Origin: Rhodanobacter sp. ANJX3 | GTDB taxonomy: Bacteria > Pseudomonadota > Gammaproteobacteria > Xanthomonadales > Rhodanobacteraceae | Reading direction: 5' to 3' | NCBI RefSeq assembly: GCF_014200755.1 | Contig: NZ_JACHCM010000001.1 | Coordinates: 414,218 to 478,217, forward strand | DNA length: 64,000 bases | Shown here: one piece after another, positions 9,448 through 17,989 of the stretch | Position numbering within the stretch: position 1 is the stretch's first letter | How the letters are laid out: the number at the start of each line of letters is the position of its first letter | The notes under the pieces: generated by a model | Databases searched by the model: none | What the model was told of the DNA's origin: nothing | What the model saw: only the letters and a program-made list of their open reading frames with translations | Made by a program: the position numbers and the translations under genes

Positions 9448-9570
9448 ACGACGTCGATTGCAATCCCGCGTATACCGCTAGGATAGCCGCCGTTCCGGAC
9501 GGCGTCCGCAATGTCCTCGATGGTGCCATTCCTGACCGAGGCGGCGAGCGACCGCCTCGAACAGGTCACC

Positions 9571-11213
9571 TCACGCCGGCAATGCAACAGGGCTGACGCT
9601 GAGCCTGCCAGTGGCGATCTTTTCGCGAACGCGAGTGCCCTCGACCTGACCGACCTCGACCTGAAAGATTCCAATGGCGTCCCTCAGACTCCTCGCCTGC
9701 CCGGCCATCGACTGCGCCGCGGCGGCGCTCTCTTCGACAAGCGCCGCGTTCCGCTGGGTGACCGCATCCATCTGACTCACCGCCACGTTGACCTGTTCGA
9801 TGCCGGCGCCTTGTTCTCTGGATGCCGCTGCGACTTCGCCGATGAGGCTCGTTAGATGCTTGACGGCCCCGACGATCTCATCCATGGTCGCGCCGGCCAG
9901 GGAGACTTGCTCCGAACCGTGCGCCACGCGTTCGACGGATTGGCTCACCAGCTCTTTGATTTCTCGGGCGGCAGTAGCGCTGCGCTGCGCGAGCGAACGG
10001 ACTTCAGTGGCCACGACCGCAAATCCGCGCCCCTGTTCACCCGCCCGGGCGGCCTCCACCGCGGCGTTCAACGCAAGAATGTTGGTCTGGAATGAAATGC
10101 CTTCGATCTCACCGATGATTTCGGCGACCTTGTCCGAGCTCTGCGAGATCTCCTGCATGGTGGCCGTGACCTGACCCATGACCTGACCGCCGCGGGCTGC
10201 CACATCGCAGGCGCTGACCGCCAGCGAATTGGCCTGGCTCGCATTTCCCGTATTCTGCCGCACGGTTGCGCTCAGTTCCTCCATGCTGGCCGCCGTTTCC
10301 TCCAGCGATGCCGCCTGCTCTTCGGTGCGTTGCGAGAGATCGGTGTTTCCCTGGGCAATCTGTCCCGCCGTCACGGTGATCGCTTCGCTGGAAAACTGGA
10401 TTTCACGCACGATCGTGTTCAGTTGAATACGCATTGCCTCGAGCGATGCCATCAGGCTGGTGGCGTTGCCGCGCGTCAGCGGTATGGCGGCGACCAGGTT
10501 GCCACTGGCAATTTCGCTTGCCGCCGCAGCGGCCACATCCGGTTCACCGCCGAGCGCGCGCACGATCGAGCGGGTGATCCAGGTGCCCAGTCCTGCCGAC
10601 AAAAGGACGGTCATCAACGCAGCCAACGACAGGCACCACTTGGTCGAAGTGCTTAACTCTACGACCAGATCCGAGCGACTTGCCAACAGGGTTTCTTCTG
10701 CGTTGTTGAACTCCGTCGCCAGCGCCCGGTAGGCATCCATGGCCTGCTTGTCGTGACCTTCCTTGAAATAATCGATCAGGCTTTGAGTAGTGGTTGAGCC
10801 CGTCGACACACCTTTGCGCATGTCGATCAGCTTCTGATCCACTTGCTCGATTGCAGTGTGAAACTCCCTGAGTTTCGCAAGACGTTGCTGTTGCGCCACA
10901 TTGTCGGCGGTAAGCGCCTTGACGTCGTCGAAGGAAATATCGAACTGGCGTTTGCCGGCATTGTAGGGTTCGAGAAAACGCTCTTCGCCCGAGGCGACAT
11001 AGTCGCGAATGCCCGTCTCCATGTTGACCATCTGGGTCAGCATGTTGTCGCTGTGCCTGAGTACCTTGTAGCTGTGTACATTCCAGTCGTTGGCCTGGTT
11101 CAACTTGGCAAAGTTGACTACCGATATCCCGCCTCCCACCAAGGCCACGATAACCACCATGCCGAAGGCTCCAGCAAGCCGCGCTGGGCTACCGTGAATT
11201 TTGCGGATTTCAT
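9571..11213 (-). CDS. Methyl-accepting chemotaxis protein, with an apparent N-terminal frameshift
   Basis: The uninterrupted part (11160 to 9571) gives 529 aa: a sensory region with DMx[12 protein letters not shown], a membrane segment (about 178-200), a HAMP linker and a signalling domain with the hairpin tip [20 protein letters not shown]. It transmits ligand signals to CheA/CheW. The normal start is not the ATG at 11160: at 11213 an ATG with an AGGGGA site 7 nt upstream opens [14 protein letters not shown], the usual beginning of this receptor type. That frame leaves the receptor frame near 11172, where CTGGAGCC stands where CTGGGAGCC would join them. One missing G therefore separates the first 14 codons and half of TM1. 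It may be a sequencing error or a genuine mutation. Confidence 0.85.
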
Positions 11214-11853
11214 CAATTTCCCCTGTATTAGGTAACTTGTCTGAGACGCGATATCGCCCCCGCCGGCGACCATCTGCATCAACAGGTATCGCATCGACAA
11301 TGAGGCTTCGGTCGGCCTGGTTGAACGCGTCCGTTCATGCTGCCTCCATCGTTGCTTTGGGCTGAGCGAAAGACGCATGTGCGCCACTTTCCCAGTGAAT
11401 CCCGAGATCATCGCCTGCTAGGGAAATATTGGTTGAAGTACCTGTTTCAGGCAAAGAGCCGCTCCAACCTATCGACGACCACAGCGCCAGGTGAGCTCGA
11501 GTCTAGCTCTCTGTAGACCGCCTATCCGTGCTGCGCTCAACCATGCTTTCGGCAGGCTCATTCAAAACTTGAGCGAGTATTTCCCCGCTACCCTCAAGCA
11601 ACCGATGGATACGCGATGCCTGGTCGCAGGCGAGTGCCGAGCTCGTAAACGGCCAACGACTTTCGCTGCTACATGGCGCCCTTGTGCATGCGCGTGCAAA
11701 TCAGCTCGGTCGCCTTCGCCTATCGAGAAATGTGATTATTCATCGAACCCAGAAGCATAAGTCCGATAAAACTCGTCGTGAAAAGCGCTTTTAAGCGAGA
11801 GGAAACAATCTCATTTCGCAGCCTTCTGACTCATTCAACGAATGCTGCGGCAT
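11214..11853. other. Intergenic stretch without a convincing gene
   Basis: About 640 bp between the start of the chemoreceptor gene and the end of the EAL-HDOD gene. The longest open frame (11491-11760, plus) has a Cys/Arg-rich, low-complexity translation unlike a protein. The chemoreceptor promoter presumably lies near 11220-11300. No repeat or RNA was recognised. Confidence 0.5.
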
Positions 11854-13032
11854 TCATAGTTCAGCTTGAACCGGGCTGGCATAGTGGGACAAATCGCCAT
11901 GTTCGCAGCGGCGAACGAACATGAGCGCGTCCCCAATAGGGCCGCGCTCCGCAAGGACGGCGTCACGGATTTCCTGGTCGAGCCACAGCCCCCGCCAAAA
12001 CATTTCCGCCTCGCATTGATACGCCACATGCAGCAATGAGAGGGCTCCCGCCAAGTGGGCTCTACGTTGAAGACGTGGATTTTTTGGATGATGAAAAACG
12101 ATGTACCTCTCCATGATGATGGCGCGCTGAGTCGCCATGTGAGCCAACGGATCATCGCCATCGGGAAGATGGCTCAAATAAAGCAGAAGAGCACACCACT
12201 GCATCAGTCGATCGTTTCCCACGAGCAGCAATGCATCGTCGACCGATTCGAATCGCGAAGTCCGCCTTGACGGAGTGGCCCCGCTGGCAGCGAGCCGCAG
12301 CAGTTGCGCCAATAACGCCGGGATGCGCAGCAGCGCAGCGGCGACATGCCGGTATGGCGCATCCTCCAACAGCATCTGCATAATCTCGAGTACGGCGCCC
12401 ACGGTAGGAGGGATCGCTTTCGAACTAAGCACCTCCGGACGACTGAAGTAATAACCTTGGAACAGCGAAGCCCCGGCATCCAAGGCAAGATGGAAGTCCT
12501 GCCAAACCTCTACCTTTTCAGCGAGAACGAGCACCCCAGCTTGTTTGAACACGCGACACAATGCGGCCCGCTCGCTCGGAACCGTGTACTTCCAGTCGAC
12601 TTTGACAATGTCGACAGCCGAAAGCATTCGCTCCACGTCCGGGGTATAGGCGGTTACGTCGTCCAACGCGATCCTGAAACCCTCCTCACGCAGACGATTG
12701 CATACGCAATGGAGTTCGGGGCCAAGCGCACTTGTTTCCATCACCTCAAGCACAAAGCGCTCCGGCGGAAGTAATTTCAAAGCTGGCGAGTAAAAAAATT
12801 CATCCGGGCAATTGAGAAAACAATCTTTCCCGTTTAGCACATCGCCAAGACCCAACTCGCCGAGCGACGCCCCAATGACGGCCATCGTGCTTATGACACC
12901 GTCCGTGATACGAGCATCGTTCTGAGAGCTGTTACGAAAAAGAAGCTCATAGGCCACCAGCCGACCACCGGCATCCAGAATCGGCTGTCTACCGACGTAC
13001 TGCTCGGGACAGCCTGACTTTTCTATCTGCAT
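11854..13032 (-). CDS. EAL-like / HDOD domain signal transduction protein (YuxH type)
   Basis: 392 aa from the ATG at 13032, which has GAGAAG 5 nt upstream; an open extension to 13191 has no support. Residues 10-210 resemble an EAL phosphodiesterase domain, but the motif is ELLFR (29-33) and later metal residues are poorly kept (LEVMETSALG, ALDDVTAY), so c-di-GMP hydrolysis is unlikely. Residues 210-390 are an HDOD domain (modified HD-GYP, no HD pair). Such proteins act as scaffolds in motility and biofilm control. It is divergent from an HTH-GAF regulator across about 300 bp of AT-rich DNA, suggesting shared control. Confidence 0.85.
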   Translation of the reverse strand: MQIEKSGCPEQYVGRQPILDAGGRLVAYELLFRNSSQNDARITDGVISTMAVIGASLGELGLGDVLNGKDCFLNCPDEFFYSPALKLLPPERFVLEVMETSALGPELHCVCNRLREEGFRIALDDVTAYTPDVERMLSAVDIVKVDWKYTVPSERAALCRVFKQAGVLVLAEKVEVWQDFHLALDAGASLFQGYYFSRPEVLSSKAIPPTVGAVLEIMQMLLEDAPYRHVAAALLRIPALLAQLLRLAASGATPSRRTSRFESVDDALLLVGNDRLMQWCALLLYLSHLPDGDDPLAHMATQRAIIMERYIVFHHPKNPRLQRRAHLAGALSLLHVAYQCEAEMFWRGLWLDQEIRDAVLAERGPIGDALMFVRRCEHGDLSHYASPVQAEL

Positions 13033-13338
13033 GTTTCTTCTCGCATGCCGGTGCATGGTGCATGGGCTCTGGACATCTTCAATTGCCGCGCTGATGCCTA
13101 TGTCGGCAGAGCAAGCACGAACTTTAATTTTTGCCAGATAGAAACCCTGGCACGATCTAGCCAAGTCGATACCATCGCGCCAATGAAACATATGCCTATG
13201 AAATACAATAGGTTATTCATTTACACGACGACAGACTGCCTCTTTCGAATTTCGAATTTTCCATCTTTATCTGAAAATTCTACATATTTACCGAATTCAG
13301 ACGTACGATCTGCCGACCTCCGCCAACCGAGATGCCTT
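13033..13338. promoter_or_regulatory. Divergent AT-rich intergenic region
   Basis: About 306 bp between two divergent signalling genes. The stretch 13195-13310 is much more AT-rich than its surroundings (runs such as TTTCGAATTTCGAATTTTCC near 13244), as expected for promoters. I could not define a -35/-10 pair with confidence. Confidence 0.4.
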
Positions 13339-14397
13339 ATGGACGATCCCATCCTCACCACCGGTGAAGCGGCGCTTTTACTGGGCGTTTCGATTCGTAC
13401 AGTCCAAACCTGGATCGAGCAGGACGTTATCGACTCGTGGAAGACACCAGGCGGACACCGACGAGTGAGGCGAAGTGCGGTGCTTGCCTTGCGCGAGCGA
13501 TTGATCGCACGCAACGACGAAGCCGTCATCCCGCTACTCGTCCTGACGGATGGAGAATCGGGATTGCAGCCCATGGAATTATTGAGGCTTGTTCCAAATG
13601 CCCGTATTACGACATGCGGCGATGCGCTGTCGTTTCTTATCGAAGCGGGTCATCAAAAGCCGGACGTTCTCATCATTGAAATCGCGCACTCTGATTGGGG
13701 TCGCCTGGCCATGCTCAGGCGGATACTCCAATCGCGCCCACTCGCGCATGCGCGGATCGTCCTTATAACGACTATGCACCTGGAACAAATCAAGATCGAC
13801 GTGGGAGACCATCCTCGAATGCAAGTCCTGCCCCCTACTCACAGCCAGGAACAACTACTGGAGGCGATATCGTTGCCGCCACAAAGGCAAGAAACAGGAT
13901 TGCTCACGTACCCTGTTCCTACTAATGAGGAGAGCCGTCTGCGCGCATTGGAAAAGTCTCACGTCTTGACCCGCGGTGAGCAGCATGAACTCAATGACAT
14001 TGTCATTGCCGCCGCCGAATTACTTCAGATGCCGATCGCTCTTGTCACCATTCTCTCATCCGATCGGCAGTGGTTCAAAGCACGTCACGGCCTGACTGTC
14101 ACTGACACACCGAGAGCTTGGGCATTTTGCAATTACACGATCATGCAAAATGGCATCTTCGTTCTCGAAGATGCCATTTTGGATCAACGCTTCAGCAGCA
14201 ATCCGCTGGTCACGGAAGAACCTTCGATACGTTTTTATGCGGGGATTGCCATACGCGACGCCGATGGATATCCGCTAGGGGCGCTTTGCGTTCTCGACCG
14301 ACATCCGCGTTCGATAGCCTCCGAACAGCAAGACAAGCTCGTCGCACTTGCCAGACTCGCATCGGAAAAGATCGACCAATACGCATACCAATCATAA
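13339..14397 (+). CDS. Excisionase-type HTH, pseudo-receiver and GAF domain regulator
   Basis: 352 aa from the ATG at 13339 (LMDDPILTTGEAALLLGVS). Residues 1-55 form a MerR/excisionase helix-turn-helix (TVQTWIEQDVIDSWKTPGGH then RRVRRS). Residues 60-170 look like a response-regulator fold with a conserved-looking LVLTDGE strand but no clear phospho-acceptor set. Residues 190-350 form a GAF domain with the FKARHGL, FYAGIAIRD and GALCVLDR signatures. It probably couples small-molecule or redox sensing to DNA binding. The open frame begins at 13045 in AT-rich DNA, but its first 98 codons are not protein-like. A perfect 16-bp hairpin lies inside the GAF region. Confidence 0.82.
   Translation: MDDPILTTGEAALLLGVSIRTVQTWIEQDVIDSWKTPGGHRRVRRSAVLALRERLIARNDEAVIPLLVLTDGESGLQPMELLRLVPNARITTCGDALSFLIEAGHQKPDVLIIEIAHSDWGRLAMLRRILQSRPLAHARIVLITTMHLEQIKIDVGDHPRMQVLPPTHSQEQLLEAISLPPQRQETGLLTYPVPTNEESRLRALEKSHVLTRGEQHELNDIVIAAAELLQMPIALVTILSSDRQWFKARHGLTVTDTPRAWAFCNYTIMQNGIFVLEDAILDQRFSSNPLVTEEPSIRFYAGIAIRDADGYPLGALCVLDRHPRSIASEQQDKLVALARLASEKIDQYAYQS
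14146..14181 (+). repeat. Perfect intragenic hairpin (16-bp arms, 4-nt loop)
   Basis: Within the GAF-coding region, CAAAATGGCATCTTCG (14146-14161) and its exact reverse complement (14166-14181) flank the loop TTCT. A-rich and T-rich outer ends make it resemble a bidirectional terminator, although it lies inside a reading frame. Confidence 0.8.
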
Positions 14398-14870
14398 CGA
14401 CACAAATATCGAAAAAAATGCTACCCATCGCCTAAGCTGACCAGAGCCATCCATCCGATGGATAACGCGCCGAAAAATCTTATTTGTTCAGGGTCCATAT
14501 CCACGCTATTCGTGCCAGCTCACACCACATGACTTGATCATCCCAATATGTTCCGCGGCACGATCCAGCCGCGCTATCGCCTGAAAGCGGATACGCATAT
14601 TCGACAACTCGCGACGCTTTTCGCTCGTATAGTTCTACAAAGCCCATCGGGTGAGCTGTTATCGGATCGCCGGCCAATGCTCCCACACGACGAGAAGCAT
14701 ACTTACCCAAAGAGGCCTCAGCGACCCCGCAGCCTCTGCACCGGCCGCCCGAATGGCAGCGCAAGCTTGCGGCCTATCATCGCCATTCGTTCCTATCGAA
14801 CGAACCATCGCCTCCACTTAAACTCAAGCGCTTCAACCAGTGCTGGCGAGAGGCTTATCCGCTTCGTTCT
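14398..14870. other. Intergenic stretch without a convincing gene
   Basis: About 470 bp between the HTH-GAF gene and the xylanase gene. Open frames on both strands (14548-14874 plus, 14480-14764 minus) lack protein-like composition. It should contain the xylanase promoter; nothing more specific can be supported. Confidence 0.5.
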
Positions 14871-14873
14871 GTG

Positions 14874-16004
14874 ATGAGGGCTCAACTTATGGACTCAGCA
14901 AGCCGTCGCCGTTTCATGGCGACAACCCTTCGTGCGCTAGCGTGCATCCCAGTCGCAGGCATTCGCCTGTCGGTTGCTGGCGCGCCCTTCGTGCCGCTGC
15001 GCCAGCTGGCCGCCAAAAAAGGCATCCAGTTCGGCTTTGCGCTCGACCCGGCAAAGCTGAATACCGACGCGACCTATCGCGATGTCGTCGCTCGTCAGGC
15101 AGGTATCGTGGTGCCCGAGAACGCGCTGAAGTGGCAGTCGGTCCACCCCGAGCCGGAACGCTACGACTTTGCGCCGGCCGATGCCATTGCCGACTTTGCG
15201 CAGGCCCACGGTCAGCGCATGCGTGGACATACGTTTTGCTGGCATCGGGCGTTGCCCGACTGGGTTTACCGGACTGTCACGCCGGCCAATGCCGAAGCGG
15301 TGCTGACCGCCCACATTCGCACAGTCGCCGGTCGTTACCGAGGCCGGGTCAGCTCATGGGATGTCGTCAACGAAGCCATTCAGCTGAAGGACGGTCAACC
15401 CGATGGCCTGCGTAATGCGTTCTGGTATCAGATGCTCGGACCACGCTATCTCGACACGGCATTCCGAGCCGCACACCAGGCCGATCCCGACGCGATGCTT
15501 TGCTATAACGATTACGGCCTGGAAAACGACACGCCCGACGGGGAAAGCAAGCGTGCTGCCGTACTCACGATGTTGGCGGGATTCAAGAAACGCGGTGTGC
15601 CCGTGCACGCGCTAGGTATCCAGTCCCATCTGCGCGCTGGCGAGACACACAGCTTCGGACCCGGGCTTTCGCGCTTCATCTGGGCCATACGGGATCTCGG
15701 GCTGTCCGTTTATGTGACGGAGTTGGACGTTGACGACAGTCGTCTCTCCGGCTCGACGGCCGCTCGCGATGCGATCGTCGCCGAGACCTACAAACGTTAC
15801 CTCGACCTGATTCTTGCCACGCGTTCCGTGTCGACGATTATCACCTTGGGGGTTTTGGATACGCCACACCGCACTGGTGCTACGGCCACCAGCGGCCCTC
15901 TCGCGGAACGACCGCTCACGTTCGGCCCCGACGGCGAGATAAAACCGGCAAGCTGGGTCGTCGAACACTGTTTTGAGCGGGCACCTGCGCATGGCGGCAA
16001 TTGA
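14874..16004 (+). CDS. Endo-1,4-beta-xylanase, glycoside hydrolase family 10
   Basis: 376 aa from the ATG at 14874 (a GTG at 14871 and an ATG at 14889 are alternatives). The N-terminus carries SRRRFM followed by a hydrophobic stretch, which looks like a twin-arginine export signal. GH10 hallmarks: WDVVNEAI near 162 (acid/base Glu), VYVTELDV near 280 (nucleophile Glu), with HTFCWH and NDYGLEN between. It cleaves internal beta-1,4 bonds of xylan outside the cytoplasm. It stands alone, with no sugar transporter or other xylanolytic gene beside it. Confidence 0.92.
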   Translation: MRAQLMDSASRRRFMATTLRALACIPVAGIRLSVAGAPFVPLRQLAAKKGIQFGFALDPAKLNTDATYRDVVARQAGIVVPENALKWQSVHPEPERYDFAPADAIADFAQAHGQRMRGHTFCWHRALPDWVYRTVTPANAEAVLTAHIRTVAGRYRGRVSSWDVVNEAIQLKDGQPDGLRNAFWYQMLGPRYLDTAFRAAHQADPDAMLCYNDYGLENDTPDGESKRAAVLTMLAGFKKRGVPVHALGIQSHLRAGETHSFGPGLSRFIWAIRDLGLSVYVTELDVDDSRLSGSTAARDAIVAETYKRYLDLILATRSVSTIITLGVLDTPHRTGATATSGPLAERPLTFGPDGEIKPASWVVEHCFERAPAHGGN

Positions 16005-16037
16005 CTGCCGAACAGCGGCCGGCATACCGAAGAACTA

Positions 16038-16126
16038 AAAGCCTGTTCACGATCTCCTCGTGCCGCGTGCCGCGTGCCTCGCGCCGCGCCGGGAGCGGTT
16101 GGCGCGCAGGCCAAGGAAGAACGACG
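16038..16126 (+). repeat. MITE-like interspersed repeat, truncated copy A
   Basis: Begins with the family end AAAGCCTGTTCACGATCTCC and continues through the GCGCCGGGAGCGG and GGCGCGCAGGCCAAGGAAGA core, then stops. Matches the left 90 bp of the copy at 23057. Located between the xylanase and diguanylate cyclase genes. Confidence 0.8.
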
Positions 16127-16251
16127 ATGCACCGCATCGATCGACATTAATCCTCGGGGAACCCGATGTCGCTACTCGCATGCATCGTGCTCTCGGCGCG
16201 TTTGGCTGCGGCCGCCGCGAAATTCAATGACGCATCCAACGCCGATGCCAT

Positions 16252-17439
16252 TCAACCGATCGCGCTGGCCATTCCCCCTCCACTTCGCTTGATACGATAA
16301 GAAGCTTCGTCTGCTGAACGCAGTAAGTCGTCGAGATTCTTTCCAGCTGTCGGCAGGCTGTAGCCAAGACTGGCACCGATTTCCACGATTTGTTCCGAGA
16401 GCGCGAAGGGTTCGGAGAGAGTCGATATGATCCGGCGCGCCAGGGCGTTTGCTTCGCTTTCATGACGCACATCGCATTGGAGTACGACGAACTCATCGCC
16501 GCCCACTCTGGCCACCGTGGCATTTTCCGGAGCGATCGCAAGAAGGCGTTGAGCGACGCAAATCAAGATACCGTCGCCCCCGGCGTGCCCGTAGCGATCG
16601 TTGACGGCCTTGAAGCCGTCCAGATCCAGGCAATGAACGGCAACGTTTCCTCGATGAAAAGCGGCGTCACGAAACGCCTCCCGCAAGCCGAGTCGATTGG
16701 CCAAGCCAGTCAACGGGTCATTATGAGCGAGCGCGGCCATGTCCAGCCGGGTAGTGATATGCCGCACGGCAGTGCGATGGACATGCCTTACGGTTTCAAA
16801 GCCGCCGAGTAAGAAGATAGTGAATATCACCGCGATAATTTTGTGCGGCAAATCGTTCCACGATGCGGCAGCGACAATGCCCGGACCGGCCGCGAGAATC
16901 AATGCGAGGATAGCCATCCGAGGACGGATGGCTATCCGTGCGACGATGCCCGCGCAATAACCGAAAAGTAGTCCCGTCGCCAACAAGTGCAACTGGACGT
17001 CAGACCGGCGAAAAATCACAAACGTAGCCATGCCGACCGATAACGCGACCAAGGTGGTCGCTGCGTAATGCGAGGCTTCCCAACGCCGCGCTTCGCGAAT
17101 ACACATGTCATCACGAACGCCACGCCGCAATTGCACGAGTATCAACAGAATCTTGGCGACCGAGGCCAATCCGCCGATGCTAGCTGCAAGCAAGAGCATG
17201 GAACTTTTGCTCGATAGCCACGCGAACAAATCCACACCGATCGTGGTCACTCCCATGATGGTGGTCGGGACAAGAGTCTGCGATAAATCGGCAACCAGTG
17301 TCTTGTAGACATCTTCCGGTTCACGCCGGAACAATGTCTCAGCGCGCCAGGTCACTGCGACTCCCTTTAGCCTGCGCGACAAGGAATCGAAAAACCGATC
17401 GTGCCTATCGGCCATAAAGCCTTCCAAACGTTTCGTCAA
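16252..17439 (-). CDS. Membrane-bound diguanylate cyclase (GGDEF)
   Basis: 395 aa. The N-terminal half has several membrane spans (about 55-215). The C-terminal GGDEF domain is complete, with NDPLTGLANRLGLREAF, DLDGFKAVND and RVGGDEFVVLQ (GGDEF near 313-317), so it should make c-di-GMP from two GTP. The RxxD inhibitory site expected 5 residues before GGDEF is absent (PENA there), implying no product inhibition through that site. An alternative start MADRHDRFF lies 8 codons downstream. The 3' end lies close to a repeat copy. Confidence 0.9.
   Translation of the reverse strand: MTKRLEGFMADRHDRFFDSLSRRLKGVAVTWRAETLFRREPEDVYKTLVADLSQTLVPTTIMGVTTIGVDLFAWLSSKSSMLLLAASIGGLASVAKILLILVQLRRGVRDDMCIREARRWEASHYAATTLVALSVGMATFVIFRRSDVQLHLLATGLLFGYCAGIVARIAIRPRMAILALILAAGPGIVAAASWNDLPHKIIAVIFTIFLLGGFETVRHVHRTAVRHITTRLDMAALAHNDPLTGLANRLGLREAFRDAAFHRGNVAVHCLDLDGFKAVNDRYGHAGGDGILICVAQRLLAIAPENATVARVGGDEFVVLQCDVRHESEANALARRIISTLSEPFALSEQIVEIGASLGYSLPTAGKNLDDLLRSADEASYRIKRSGGGMASAIG
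16908..16937 (-). repeat. Perfect intragenic hairpin (13-bp arms, 4-nt loop)
   Basis: GGATAGCCATCCG (16908-16920) and its exact reverse complement (16925-16937) flank AGGA inside the membrane region of the diguanylate cyclase gene. It encodes RIAIRPRMAI, so the palindrome is also coding. Confidence 0.8.
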
Positions 17440-17989
17440 CTGTGGCTATTGCCTGGAGGCGCCGCACGCCATATAGGCGGCCGATAAAAAGCAGGGGAAG
17501 TTACCTTCCACGCCATCTTCGACGGCAGACGGCGGGCACCCGCAAGAGATGGTTCAGATCGTTACCGCCGCAGTATAAATGCCGATCGACGCGACATGCT
17601 TATCGGACATCGCTTGATGACCATCCTCGCCTGCGAGGGTATGCAGAATCATCAGGCCACCACACTGCGCACGAAAAATGCGGGCAGCAGGGCTGCCTGC
17701 CCGTCGAGTGCGGGAGAGCTGGACATCAAGCCTCTGCATAACGCTAGATATCCAGCTCACAAACGCGTGCGGCAACGATCGAGCGATGCCGACATTACGG
17801 CTTCTTATCGTCGGCAAGACGACTGCATGTATCGGACTTCGTTTGTTTCGAAATCCCGCGCATTGATCGATTTCAGCGTCATGCAGTTCGCCATGCCGAC
17901 CTGTCCTGGCTGCCGCACGATGTTTCAGTCCTACTCGAACAGCCGCACGGGCACCCCGGAATATGGGCAAATCCGGCGGTTCATTTGTC
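17440..17989. other. Intergenic stretch without a convincing gene
   Basis: About 550 bp between the diguanylate cyclase start and the 3' end of the dead histidine kinase gene. Overlapping open frames on both strands (17554-18021 minus, 17596-18009 plus) have unlikely compositions. One short plus-strand piece (about 17890-17960) reads PTCPGCRTMFQ, zinc-ribbon-like, but no gene could be supported. Confidence 0.45.
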
